A DNA stretch of 64,000 bases. Origin: Globisporangium splendens. Its lineage: Eukaryota; Oomycota; Peronosporomycetes; Pythiales; Pythiaceae. Shown here one piece after another: positions 12,795 through 22,733 of this stretch; positions within the stretch are counted from its first letter, which is position 1, and each line of letters begins with the position of its first letter. The position numbers and the translations under genes are program-made. Location of the stretch: NCBI GenBank assembly GCA_006386115.1, contig VFIW01000007.1, forward strand, positions 344,693 through 408,692. The letters are read 5' to 3'. Below the pieces are notes generated by a model. The model searched no databases, had not been told where the DNA came from, and saw only the letters and a program-made list of their open reading frames with translations.

Positions 12795-14288
12795 ATGGTG
12801 AAGAAGCGCACGCTGTCGCCGCTGCCCGTGTTCGACCAGACGGCGCTGCCCGAGTTCCTGCGCGAGCACGGCTTCAAGGAAGTGCACGCGCTCAACATCT
12901 GGCGCCACCTGGCGCAGAACCCGACGCACACGTTCCGCCAGATCCCGGGGCTCTCCAAGAAGCTTGTCGAGCTGCTGGAGCAGAACTTTGCGCACTTCAC
13001 GACGACGCTGACCGCCGAGCAGCGCTCCAAGGACGGCACCGTGAAGCTGCTGCTAAAGCTGCAGGATGGCCATGAGATCGAGGCCGTGATCATGAAGCAC
13101 ACGGGACGCAACACGCTCTGTGTGTCGTCGCAGGTCGGGTGCCAGATGGGGTGCACGTTCTGCGCCACGGGAACCATGGGCATCATCGCGGATCTGTACA
13201 GCGGCGAGATCCTCGAGCAGCTCGCGTATGCCAATACGGTGTCGCCGATTCGCAATGTCGTGTTTATGGGCATGGGGGAGCCGCTGAACAACTACGACGC
13301 CGTGCTCTCGGCGATCAAGGCGATGACGAGCGTGTTTGGACTCGCGCCAAAGCACATCACGCTCTCCACCGTCGGCGTGATCCACCGAATCCGCCAATTG
13401 ACCAAGGTGAGATGAGCAATGCATTATTGCATTATTGCATGAACCCAGTCGACCAATGCACGCACTAACCTTATCGTTCACTTTGTTTCTTAGGACGCTC
13501 CATTGGTGCGCTTGGCGCTTTCTCTCCACGCGCCAACCCAAGAGATGCGCACGGAAATTGTGCCAACGTCGAAGGCGTATCCTCTGGATAAGCTGATGCT
13601 TGCGATCGACGAACACCTTGCTGTCAAGTGCGTTTTGCACCCTTTTTATCGCTCTATATTGAAGTATTCGTGCGCTCTCTAACTTCGTTGGATGATGCAT
13701 TTCATGTTGGCTTTTGACAGGGAGGGACGGCTTGTGATGGTCGAGTATTGCATGCTTGAGGGTGTCAACGACTCGATCGAGACTGCGCATATCTTGGGCA
13801 AACTGCTCCAAGGACGCTCGGTTCACGTGAACCTGATTCCGTACAACACGACGGACGTGAGTGCCCAGTTCCGCTCGCCATCCCTAGAGGCCATCCGAGA
13901 GTTCCACGGCATCTTGAGAGAGCCATACAATCTGAAGGCCACGATCCGTGAGAACCACGGCACGGATATCGACGGTGCATGCGGCCAGTTGGCGCTCAAG
14001 AGCAAGGGTGAGGCAGAGAATGGGTCCAGTCACCAACACAAAGATATTGAGGATATTGGGACAAAGCGCACGGCGAAGAAGATTGCAAGCCCAAAGAAGA
14101 AAACACAGGATGTGTCGACGGAAGAAGCGTCTGAAGCAGAGGCGTCGACGTCCGTCGTCAAGAGCTTTTTGGAGTCTGCGAACGACTTCATCGACCGCCA
14201 CCAACAAGGCGTCGGTCTCGCGCTCCTCGGTGCGTCCGTCGTGGTTCTCGCCATTGGCTTTGCTCGCCGTGCACGAGCACACGCGTAA
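12795..14288 (+). CDS. rlmN: RlmN/Cfr-family radical SAM RNA methyltransferase with C-terminal membrane anchor
   Basis: Three exons, join(12795..13406, 13494..13627, 13721..14288), phase-consistent, 437 residues. RlmN enzymes methylate C2 of adenosine in 23S rRNA (and some tRNAs) through a methyl-cysteine intermediate. All key residues are present: the radical-SAM cluster motif CQMGCTFC (C116, C120, C123), the catalytic Cys in NTLCVSS (C109), the [10 protein letters not shown] segment, STVGV, SLHAP, and the second catalytic Cys in DIDGACGQL. After this normal end the protein continues for about 100 residues: a Lys/Glu-rich linker with a basic KKIASPKKK patch, then a hydrophobic helix [17 protein letters not shown] followed by RRARAHA at the very C terminus, as in a tail-anchored protein. 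No N-terminal transit peptide is obvious. The start at 12795 is the ATG at which family similarity begins; the upstream frame is open from 12654. Confidence 0.93.
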
Positions 14289-14847
14289 GTTACCAGAAAT
14301 GCCTCCCTTCCCCATACTTTTCCTTTGCCTTTTTCTTGTTGTGCAACGCGTATGTGAGCCATGCTGTGCGAGTGTTTTTTATCGTACTAGATATGTGCGA
14401 CAGAAATATGTGGATAGCTAGATAGATACTAAATAATGATGACGGATGCATGCTTGGTCGGCTTTTATCTCGCGATGAGTAATAACTGAAGCATGTGTGC
14501 TCTCGAGGCTGTTTTCATCGTCGGCTTTGGTTTTTATCTCCGAAGGGCAACTCAATGGTAATACCGGTGCTTGTGCGCCGTCAGCTGCTAGGCTGTAAAA
14601 ACGCACTTGCTCGATCCAAGTGACTCGGGTGCATCTCGATCTGAAAAATCAGGACCGGCGACGGCCATCGTTGGAATGCACCAACCTCGGTTGAATTTGC
14701 GAAAACAGGCGGAAAGGCGCAATCTCAACTTGAAGTTGGCTGCAATGGGCAGCATCCCACTCTCCAAGGCGCGTCAAATCTTGAAGATTGCTGCGGCATG
14801 ACGTAGTTGGCGCATCACACACTGTACGATTCAAAAGGTGCATGGGT

Positions 14848-14940
14848 GGATGACGTCTTCTGGACTCGCGTGTGGTGCAGGTGACTTCTTCTGGACTTGC
14901 GTTGGTTCAAGGGTGACTTCTTCTGGACTTGCGTGAGAAC
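14848..14940. repeat. three-copy minisatellite, 31-32 bp period
   Basis: The core TGACTTCTTCTGGACTTGCG begins at 14882 and 14914; a variant, TGACGTCTTCTGGACTCGCG, begins at 14851. The periods are 31 and 32 bp. No clear coding or regulatory role is visible. Confidence 0.8.
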
Positions 14941-15685
14941 CGAAGGTGTCCCGCTGAGATAAGCAGGTGCCACCGTCTGCTTGTGGCTTTAAAGTCATCA
15001 CCTTGCTTGGCGTGATTAAAACGCGAGGGAACCACAAATAGAGAGCCGTGGTTGAACTTTGCGCTGCCATTTCATTTCATGCACCGAATGAGCGACGTCG
15101 TACTTGAACTTGGAGGCATAGGCTGCCCGCTGATTTTTTAGTCTCGTACAGCTTTAATACCATTGTCAGGCATGCTGGAGTGTACACTGGGAGGGACTCG
15201 GATTGTTCTCCCAGTCCCTTGCTCCCTCCCCCTCCTCCATTTGTTGTCAGCAATCGGATTTCAAGCCTGAGAAATCGACCGATCTTTGAAGATAGAGAGT
15301 GTAGAGGTCCAAGGGTTCACTCGCGCGCAAACATGAAGGTGATGAAATCCCATAAATAATGTAATTTATCAACTTTATTCATGGCTTGTCCTCAGCTGAG
15401 ACGAAGGAATTTAGTCGCGTACTGAAAATTGCGCCTTTCTCACGCATCCACATGTCCCACCACTGGCTTGTCTGACTCACATTACGACCGGAGAGAGCAG
15501 CTCACCCAACACCTGCGTGAAGAGCTACGCTGTGTTTTTATACCAGCTGTCCTATGAGATCCAAAGCAGCACTTTGAAGAGCCTTCAAGCATTGTGCTTC
15601 ACGCAAGTTGCGTCGCAACACTGCCTTGCTGAGACCCTCAATAGGACTCCAGCAAATCCAGCGGCCACCAACAAGAAGCGCGGCT

Positions 15686-15710
15686 GCTCTCTCTCTCTCT
15701 CTCTCTCCCT
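15686..15710. repeat. (TC)n simple repeat
   Basis: A run of about ten CT dinucleotides ending in CCCTCCC. Similar pyrimidine/purine runs occur near 12463 and 44446. Confidence 0.85.
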
Positions 15711-18066
15711 CCCATAAATGCGGTCGTTGGTTTGCCCACCCGATCCCCGTCCCTTTCCCCTCAGCTTGAACATCGCAGCCACCTGATGACGGAGACTCCC
15801 GTGCCTCGCTCGCGTGCTGGGCTCCCTGTTTCTGCGTCGTCGCGTGGCTCGTCTTTGGCTGCGCTACGTTTTCTACCGCGCACTCACCCCCACGCGCACC
15901 TTTTTTCTTTTGCTTGTGCCGCCTTGAAGTTCTGAAGTTTTCTGTGTGGACATAAACGCAGAGCTGTTGCTGGAAGTACACCCATCGCAACAACGCTGAG
16001 CCAATTTACCTATTGAACTAATAGCTCGGTTATCAGTGAGATTCATTGCCTTGTGACTATTATCGCTTCTGTGGATCAGAGACCAGCAGTCGGTGCAAGC
16101 TTCACACTTTCGCTGGCGCTTAATAGTGCGCGAGTCGCTCAGTTGTGAGAACATTGCCTGCGCATATCACAGACAGACAGGGGAAACTGAGCGGGGGAAA
16201 GGAAACTGAAGTACGATTTTCAACGGTGCACAGACGGAACGTGGTCTGCCGATCGTTGAGCTGGCTGATCAGAAAATACACGAACCACGATGTACAAATC
16301 AAACCAACCTCCCCTGTCTCGAGCAGAGCCGCACTGCTTGCCAGTTAGGTTTTCCCAGATGCGAGGCTGTGCACCCACAGGTCCGATGCAGCTTTGTCAC
16401 CATGCGTTGTGTCCGCAGAGAAGCCGGAAAACATCCAAAGCCGCACAGGAACTGGTGATGAGTGTGCTGAGCATCCAAGCACCAAGTTGCAGTTGCGCCG
16501 ACAACAGCGGCCAGTAACTTCAGCCCGCCGAAGCAGAATGTGCAGTGTGTGACGCAGCATGGATCACACGGCTCGTTTCAGGGCGAGAATCGGTCATTGC
16601 CATTGGTCCACGTTCCGACGGGGAAAGCGAAGTTGAACTTTTTGGCCAGGATCTGGTTTGCGCGCTTTTGGCACTCAGATAAGTGGACCTGGATGGAAGC
16701 ACCAAAGGACAACGCTGACTGTGGATTTGTGTGAGGACGGACCGTCCGCATATTTTGGGTTTCAAACATAAAATGGACGCTGCACACAGTCGCCCTCGTG
16801 TGATTACTACCCAAACATGTGTCTGCTATGGAGTGTGCAATATCGTAGGATCTGGCTTAGATGTTGGGCATTCAAATGGTCACAAAACCGCGTGTGCAAT
16901 GAACCGCTATTGTTTTCGGTTTTACATTTGTGGAGACCGGCCCGTCGCTGCGCACAGGACATCCCCATCTGCTGCGGTATTGTCTCTTTTGTGATGTGCG
17001 GGAAAATAGCACAAAATGATAATCAGCTGTATGCGGCTTATATCGCAGGGGATAAGCCGCGCGCTCCCCTTGTTCACTTGTCCCCCCTCAGTTTGCCTTG
17101 AGCCAAAATCCCGCACATTTTTGTCAAAAAAATACATGTATTCTGCAACAAAACACCAAGTTCGTGTTCCGCCTTCACCATTTGACTCTGGTGCTTGGAT
17201 GCTGACTCCGTTTATTAGTCGAAGTCGCTCCCACTCACTGAACTCAATGGCCATTTTCGGAGGTGCTTGGGCGGCAAATCTGAAGTTGATGCAGATGAGC
17301 TCAAACGATGCGAAAGGAAGGAAAAAGACCTGAGCTGGGTACTGTAGGACGCGCACACTTTGACCAACGTATGGGTGATTATTTTACAGTAGGCGATCCC
17401 CAAGTCCCGCGGATGTGGCCGGTTTTTGTCCACATTTAAGCCGGTGGCTGTCCCCCTGTCACAAAAAGATGGGTGCGATTTTCCCGGCTCACAACAAGCA
17501 CTTGGACCGATATTTATGTACACTTTGGTTGGAGAGCGGAGCCCTCATTCAGGATTTGAAGCGGGCTCGTTACGTTGAACTTGAGTCGAACGGAGTGATG
17601 TATGGCGCCAGATGATGTCATCTATGCATCGGCAGAAAGACGGACGCAGCTCCAGTCTGTATCATCTAAAATCCGTGAACCGGTGGTCCCTACGTCAGCC
17701 AGCACCGTACCACAATCATCTGCGTCATTCCCTGGCCCAACTCCTTTCGTTCTCTCGAGATGTGGATACGTGTCGAGTAGAGGAGCGCCCTCCCCTCGTC
17801 TTACTCAGCAGCGTTGTTCTCCATCCCTCTCGCTGGAAATTGCGTCGCATCCTTCCGAAGGAGTACGACACAGGGAACTTGAACCTGGTGGATCTTCAAG
17901 TGCGGACACAAGCACGAGCTCACAAGACGTACAGATTGGTCGTCGCAGCACAACCTGGCTGTGTTGTCGTCGTTTCTTGTTTGCTGGTTGTCGCCTGTTG
18001 TCCTGCTGTTAATTGTTGCGATGACGCGTCAGCTGACAAGAGAGTCGACGCTTCTTTAATCTCTCA

Positions 18067-18082
18067 GCTCATTTCCACTTTT
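18067..18082 (+). promoter_or_regulatory. oomycete Inr+FPR-like core promoter of transporter copy 1
   Basis: GCTCATTTCCACTTTT lies 89 bp upstream of the ATG and matches 14 of 16 positions of the published oomycete Inr-FPR consensus GCTCATTYYNCAWTTT. Transcription would start at or near the CA. Because of this, the reading frame's upstream extension is read as 5' UTR. Confidence 0.7.
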
Positions 18083-18155
18083 GCTTCCTCTTGGGCACCG
18101 GAACCGCCTCCGCCCAGCCGCCGCTCCACCAGCCGAACCGAAAGCAAAAGCTATC

Positions 18156-19697
18156 ATGGCGCTCGGAGCTTCTGCGTCCCCGAAACGTGAAATCGTGGAC
18201 GACTCAAACGCATACTTGCAGGTCGAGACCCCGGTGGTTGACTATGTCAACGCGGGTGACGACAGCTTGTCCAAGCCGACGTGGGTGCTCTACATCAGTG
18301 TGCTGCTCTCACTTCTCCAGGCGTTCCAATACGGTTGGGCCACTGGTCAAGTCAACCTCAAGACCTACAACAACACGGAGCAATGCAAGGAGCGTCCTGT
18401 TGTGCACGGCACGTGTGTCATGTTCCCTGGCCACACCCACACCCAGTGGACGTTCCTCGTGAACGCATGGGTCGTCGGCGGTATGTTTGGCAGTCTGCTC
18501 AGTTCCAAGCCATCGGACACGTTGGGCCGTCGTCGCACGCTCTGGTTCAACTGTATCATCATGATCGTGGCTGGTGTCGTTGAGATGACCGCGAACAACA
18601 TCTGGCAATTCGTTGCCGGTCGTTTCATCGCTGGTATCGCGTCCGGTTTCGCGACGGGGATCACGGGCGGGTACATCTCTGAGATCTCGCCTCCCCACCT
18701 CCGCAGTACCTTCGGCACGGGATTCCACTTGTCGCTGACGACTGGTGTGCTCGTTGTCGCGTGCACGTTCTTCTTCCTCGACACGAGCAGTGGTTGGCGC
18801 TACGGCGCTGCAGTGCAAGTGCTCATCGGTGGCGCCTTCATGATTTTCGCGCCAATGTTCATGGTGGAGAGTCCAGCATGGTTGCTCGCCAAGGGACGAC
18901 AAGCCGAGGCGGAAAGTGAAATCACGCGCCTGTACGGCAAGGAGCAAGTCACCAAGGTGCTCGGCTGGATGCAGCCTGCTCGTCCAAACACGTCGACTGT
19001 GTTCTTCAGCAACAAGGACCTGGAAGGTGGCAAGAAGGAGGCTGTCGCGGAGAACAAGGGTTTCTGGGCGATCTTGGAGCCACAGTTCCGCCGCCAGCTC
19101 ATCATCGCTGTCGCTGTGTCTGGTTACCATCAGGTGACTGGTATCAACGCCGTGATTTTCTACTCGTCGTCGATCTTCTCCAAGGCTGGCATCAAGGACC
19201 CACGTGTCGGCACGCTGATCGTCGACATCGTGAACATGGCTCCAACATTCTTCTTCGGCCTCGTCGCCAAGCACTTCAAGACTCGCACGATGCTGCTCAG
19301 CGGTGCCTTGCTCATGTTCATCTGCTCCATCGTCATGACGTTCACGCTCGTGTACGGCGTCAACGGCGTCTCGATCGCGTTCACGGCGATCTACGTCGGC
19401 GCGTTCGGTGTCAGTTTCGGACCGCTTGTGTGGTCAGTGACCGCCGAGCTGTTCCCTGTCGAAGTCCGTTCGAGCGCGGTGTCGCTCTGCATGACTGTCA
19501 TGTGGATCGCCAAGCTGATTGTCGGCGTCGGCTACCCATACCTCAACGACTGGATCGGCAACTACTCGTTCATCCCGTTCTCGGTCACGCTCGCGTCCTC
19601 GCTGCTGTTCATGTGGTTCATGGTGCCTGAGACCACGAACAAGACGATCGACGAGATCCAGCAGGAGTTCAAGGCTCTTCGCGAGAAGAAGAAATAA
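18156..19697 (+). CDS. GLUT-like sugar transporter (MFS sugar porter), copy 1
   Basis: Single exon, 513 residues, starting MALGASASP. It is a 12-helix major-facilitator sugar porter expected at the plasma membrane. Signatures in order: TM1 AFQYGWATGQVN (GLUT FQYGYNTGVIN region), an extracellular loop with two Cys (EQCKE, GTCVMF), DTLGRRRTLWF after TM2, AGRFIAGIASGFATG, YISEISPPHLRS, MVESPAWLLAKGR, the substrate-site HQVTGINAVIFYSS in TM7, GPLVWSVTAELFPVEVRS in TM10 and the terminal PETTNKTIDEI. It is the most divergent of the four copies: TM1-2 and the central loop differ, it has QVTG where the others have QFSG, and VEVRS where they have VTVRA or VAVRA. The usual second GRR motif between TM8 and TM9 is missing (KHFKTRTMLL). 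The substrate is probably a hexose, but this cannot be fixed from sequence. Confidence 0.93.
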   Translation: MALGASASPKREIVDDSNAYLQVETPVVDYVNAGDDSLSKPTWVLYISVLLSLLQAFQYGWATGQVNLKTYNNTEQCKERPVVHGTCVMFPGHTHTQWTFLVNAWVVGGMFGSLLSSKPSDTLGRRRTLWFNCIIMIVAGVVEMTANNIWQFVAGRFIAGIASGFATGITGGYISEISPPHLRSTFGTGFHLSLTTGVLVVACTFFFLDTSSGWRYGAAVQVLIGGAFMIFAPMFMVESPAWLLAKGRQAEAESEITRLYGKEQVTKVLGWMQPARPNTSTVFFSNKDLEGGKKEAVAENKGFWAILEPQFRRQLIIAVAVSGYHQVTGINAVIFYSSSIFSKAGIKDPRVGTLIVDIVNMAPTFFFGLVAKHFKTRTMLLSGALLMFICSIVMTFTLVYGVNGVSIAFTAIYVGAFGVSFGPLVWSVTAELFPVEVRSSAVSLCMTVMWIAKLIVGVGYPYLNDWIGNYSFIPFSVTLASSLLFMWFMVPETTNKTIDEIQQEFKALREKKK

Positions 19698-20396
19698 GTT
19701 GACGTCCTCCACCTGTGGGCAGCGTCACCTGGACTCCCCGTGTTCGCGATTCCTTTTTCTTTCTTTTTTCACATCTGTTTTTTTCTCTTTCGCATCGAGT
19801 GTAAATTGTACAATGCTTTGGATTTCCGCAGCGATGTCTGGCTTTTAAGAAATACACACAAATTTAGTCACCTCGTATTTGCGATCCCCAATATTTGACT
19901 GACCTGTAAATGATGATGATGGACCTTTTTCGGTGTTCGCGTTGCTGTGTGCTGCTGTTGAACGACGAAGCTTGACGACTCACAAGCCCCTGCAGCCGCT
20001 CCGCCTGTTGTGTTCTCGATCGCTGTAAATTGCACTCTCCAACGTCTGCTCGAAGGTAATGACGACGCACCCTTTTCTTCTCGCGATGCTTAGTATGCGG
20101 CACGATGAGGGAAGCAAGATGAACTTCGCTAAGCGACTCGACCGCTTGCTGGGGCTGGTAGCAGCTCCGCTGTACTACCGATCGAGGTGCCAGACGTAAA
20201 ACGAGTGACTGGCATCGCAGCACGCACTAGCGGTAGCTAGCTCACTTCGTGAGTAAGGCACACTCGCATGGGTGCCTTCACCAGCAAAATCCTTTTTGAG
20301 CAGTGAGTGACAGCCCCTCCGGTCCTCTTACCCTTCAGTTTGGTCAAATTTGAAGCGCCGAGGGTGAATTTGGTGAGCGCAGGATCGCAATGATTA

Positions 20397-20415
20397 GATG
20401 AGTCGACTGCTCATC
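20397..20415. repeat. palindromic element downstream of transporter copy 1
   Basis: GATGAGTCGACTGCTCATC, an imperfect palindrome (arms GATGAG / CTCATC around GTCGAC), 700 bp after the stop codon. Near-identical elements sit at 24859-24877 and 29875-29893 at comparable distances after copies 2 and 3. Confidence 0.75.
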
Positions 20416-20741
20416 AGGTTCAACATGTATGAGTGGTTGCTGAAGTTGAAGTAGGGACCTACCGTGAGAAGGGGGGATCAGGGAGGGACTAGAAACACTC
20501 ATTGGCCCCACTCATTCGCCCTCACGTAAAATCCAGATGCTTCGCATTCCGAAATCCGGTGCCTTAAAACAAGGTAAACAGTGAGACCTGGGAGCACACG
20601 CGCTCGGCTCTCGGATTGATGGGCGATCGTGCCGTGCGGCTTGTCTATCATGCCAGCGCTGTGTGCATGTTGCATCGTCGCGCTGGCGCACTTTTTATTT
20701 GCACACTATCCACAGATCATGCTGAGACCACCCGCATTGAG

Positions 20742-20800
20742 GCAATGCAACTTGAAGACGGGAGCATGAAATTTGAATCAGTTCTCGTTCCCTCGCACCC
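20742..20800. repeat. spacer repeat block, copy A
   Basis: GCAATGCAACTTGAAGACGG begins a block of about 60 bp that recurs with substitutions at 25979-26036 (GCAATGCACCTTGAAGACGG). Both end in a shared GTTCTCGTTCCCTC-like segment. The block is part of the duplicated transporter spacer. Confidence 0.7.
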
Positions 20801-21827
20801 AGCTTCGAGTCTAGCGTGCACGTACTGTAACGTGCTGTGCTGGAGCATCGCGTGCAAGCAATGTCAACAGTGCTCGACACTGCACTGTCTGATTGCCACA
20901 GCCAAGCACGGTCTGCATTCGCCGTGGCAGCCGACATTTCCCTCCACGAAATCCGGTTATTCTGTTCATTCGCAGGCTCGACTTCACAGCTGGCTGCACT
21001 TTTCGCGTACCGGATAGTAGAGAGTTGAGTCTTTGCCTCGCGATCGAATGGACCATGATCTGCTTACGTAAATATCGAAATACAGACATTTTGGTGAAGC
21101 ACAGAAAGGACAGGCAATCCCGGCTCACCAAATCTTGTGAGACGATGCCTCCAGGTTGCCGCTGTTCGAGACAGCTGTTTGGCCAATTGCTAGTACGGTG
21201 AAACTTCTCTACAGGCATAAACAAGACATCACAAGCATGGTGTATTTGAAACCTGAAGATGCATATCCAAGTGCGCCTCCTCTAAAAACCATCGAGTAAA
21301 GCAAATGCTTTGCTTCGCGTGGCGGATTACCGCGACAAAGCAAATTGTACCTTGCTCCGACTAGACTCACAAAGCAGGCAAAACGACCTATTATATCGTC
21401 CTCTGATGTAACAAACATCTGGCAAGGGCAGATTTCTCTTCAATCGAGAAACAAATGAAAAAAGGGTCAACGCATCCGCCGAGGTGTCACCAGTCTTGAA
21501 GCATAAAAGAAAGCAACAGCACTACTGTACATGCACTGCGCGCGCAACTCCGATTACATCAGTATGGCTGATAATACCAGGAAGGGTTCCTTGGAAGGTT
21601 TTGTGCCATCAACTTTGGTGTCTTTAAGAAAGCTGGAGTTTAAAATACCTGTGCGGGATATGCCTACGGTGCGACGCGCTGTTCATACGAGTCCACCAGC
21701 GTATCTTTGTGCCAACACATCTTGCCGCACATTGCCCTATTGCAGTGAGAGATCTGGCTTGACGGTTTCCCACGGTTGAAGTTTGAGTTGGTCCGTTCAT
21801 GTGATAGCTCGTGACCTGACGCTGTGA

Positions 21828-21934
21828 CTGAAGCAAACTGCCGTCAACAAAGTGGCTGCTGCTGAGCCACCACCTAACCATGGGTGGTGCCTCTCAGAGT
21901 GACCAGCCACTTTGTTGACGGCAGTCTGCTTCAG
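21828..21934. repeat. long hairpin (31-bp inverted repeat with nested stem)
   Basis: The left arm 21828-21858 and right arm 21904-21934 are inverted copies matching at 30 of 31 positions. The arm begins CTGAAGCA and contains GCCGTCAACAAAGTGGCTG. The 45-nt interior folds further (CTGAG..CACCACC against GGTGGTG..CTCAG), so the whole 107 nt can form a nearly continuous stem. The right-arm neighbourhood has a diverged relative at about 27260-27310 in the next spacer, but no inverted partner is seen there. Confidence 0.85.
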
Positions 21935-22689
21935 TCTGAACGCGATGCACATCCAAGAACGTATCTCCACATACACTCGTTGCTTTGAGGAACCTACGAC
22001 ATTTTTGTTTGCTTTAGGCGTGCACCTACATACAACAAGAGTGGAATAATACGCTACGTCCAGTGCGGCTGGCAGCTTCGTTTCACATGAGCTATGTAAA
22101 TGTGAAGGCTTATGAGTGAATTCTGGGTCCAGCAAATGGGAACCGCTTCAGCTGACTAAAAACAACTTGACACTCGATCGAGGCTGCCAGCACCCGGACG
22201 CGCACACACCGGACGATCATATCTATGATGGGTTCGATAGACTAGCTGCGCTTGAGGCGCACCAAGCGGTATCTGGTGCGTGGGAGGCGGGTGTCGAGAT
22301 CGAGCGCATCCACCCCGAAGCACTTACCAGGCGACTCTCACGGGCACTGAGAACTCCAGGCGAAGGCTCGAACTCTCTTTGAGTCAGAAGGTGGATTGCA
22401 AACCCCGCATTAGCTTGATAATCGCTCCACTTGAGCGCTTGGAACTTCAACCAGTCCACAACGCCATAATCACTCAAAGCTGAAAAAGAGAAAAAAAACA
22501 TAATCACTTGACAGCCACACGAGCTGTTGGATGATTATGGCTTTGCGTGCAGGAGCTGGCAATAAATGCGTTCTTTGTCTGCGTGAGTGTCTGCGTCTGA
22601 ATCCCAAGAGAGCTGCGCCTTGGCAAAACAGAGAGCAAGCACGTCTTCTTTCACTCCGCCAGACAAGAGGCCAAACATAACTGTCACGT

Positions 22690-22705
22690 CCGCATTTCCA
22701 AATCT
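22690..22705 (+). promoter_or_regulatory. degenerate Inr-like element of transporter copy 2
   Basis: TCCGCATTTCCAAATC lies 44 bp upstream of the ATG, in the position of the intact CCTCATTTCCAAATCT found before copies 3 and 4. The T of the Inr TCA core is changed to G, so start-site strength may differ. Confidence 0.5.
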
Positions 22706-22733
22706 GCTCGCACCGGAACAAGCCACATCAGCC

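Larger units (their letters stand above)
14289..18066. other. long intergenic region before transporter copy 1
   Basis: About 3.8 kb with no convincing gene. Open frames are short, mostly start at non-ATG codons and lack recognisable domains. It contains a three-copy tandem repeat (14848-14940), a TC run (about 15686-15710), a small perfect stem-loop (GCGGCTTAT / ATAAGCCGC, 17033-17060) and, at 17878-17905, a stretch repeated upstream of transporter copy 4 (about 32459-32486). It is therefore partly the upstream flank of the duplicated transporter unit. Confidence 0.5.
19698..22689. other. spacer between transporter copies 1 and 2
   Basis: 3 kb without a supported gene. It holds the 3' flank of copy 1, a 19-bp palindromic element (20397-20415), a block repeated in the next spacer (20742-20800 versus 25979-26036), a block around 21075-21130 related to about 26280-26350 and about 31548-31590, and a 107-bp hairpin (21828-21934). 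These shared pieces show that the spacer was duplicated along with the transporter genes. Confidence 0.55.

Noticed and set aside
14607..14801. 64-codon frame with a helical Lys/Arg-rich end
   Set aside because: Opens at TTG, only 41 codons from the first ATG, no domain and no conserved context.
14831..15070. 79-codon minus-strand ATG frame across the minisatellite
   Set aside because: Its C-terminal part is just the translated tandem repeat; no family or context support.
17612..18190. 192-codon frame upstream of transporter copy 1
   Set aside because: Overlaps the transporter start in another frame, runs through the core promoter and has no recognisable domain.
18309..19274. 321-codon minus-strand frame, and a similar one at 27769-28719
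   Set aside because: Recurs antisense to each transporter copy (His/Glu/Arg-rich); a mirror of the conserved coding sequence, not a gene.
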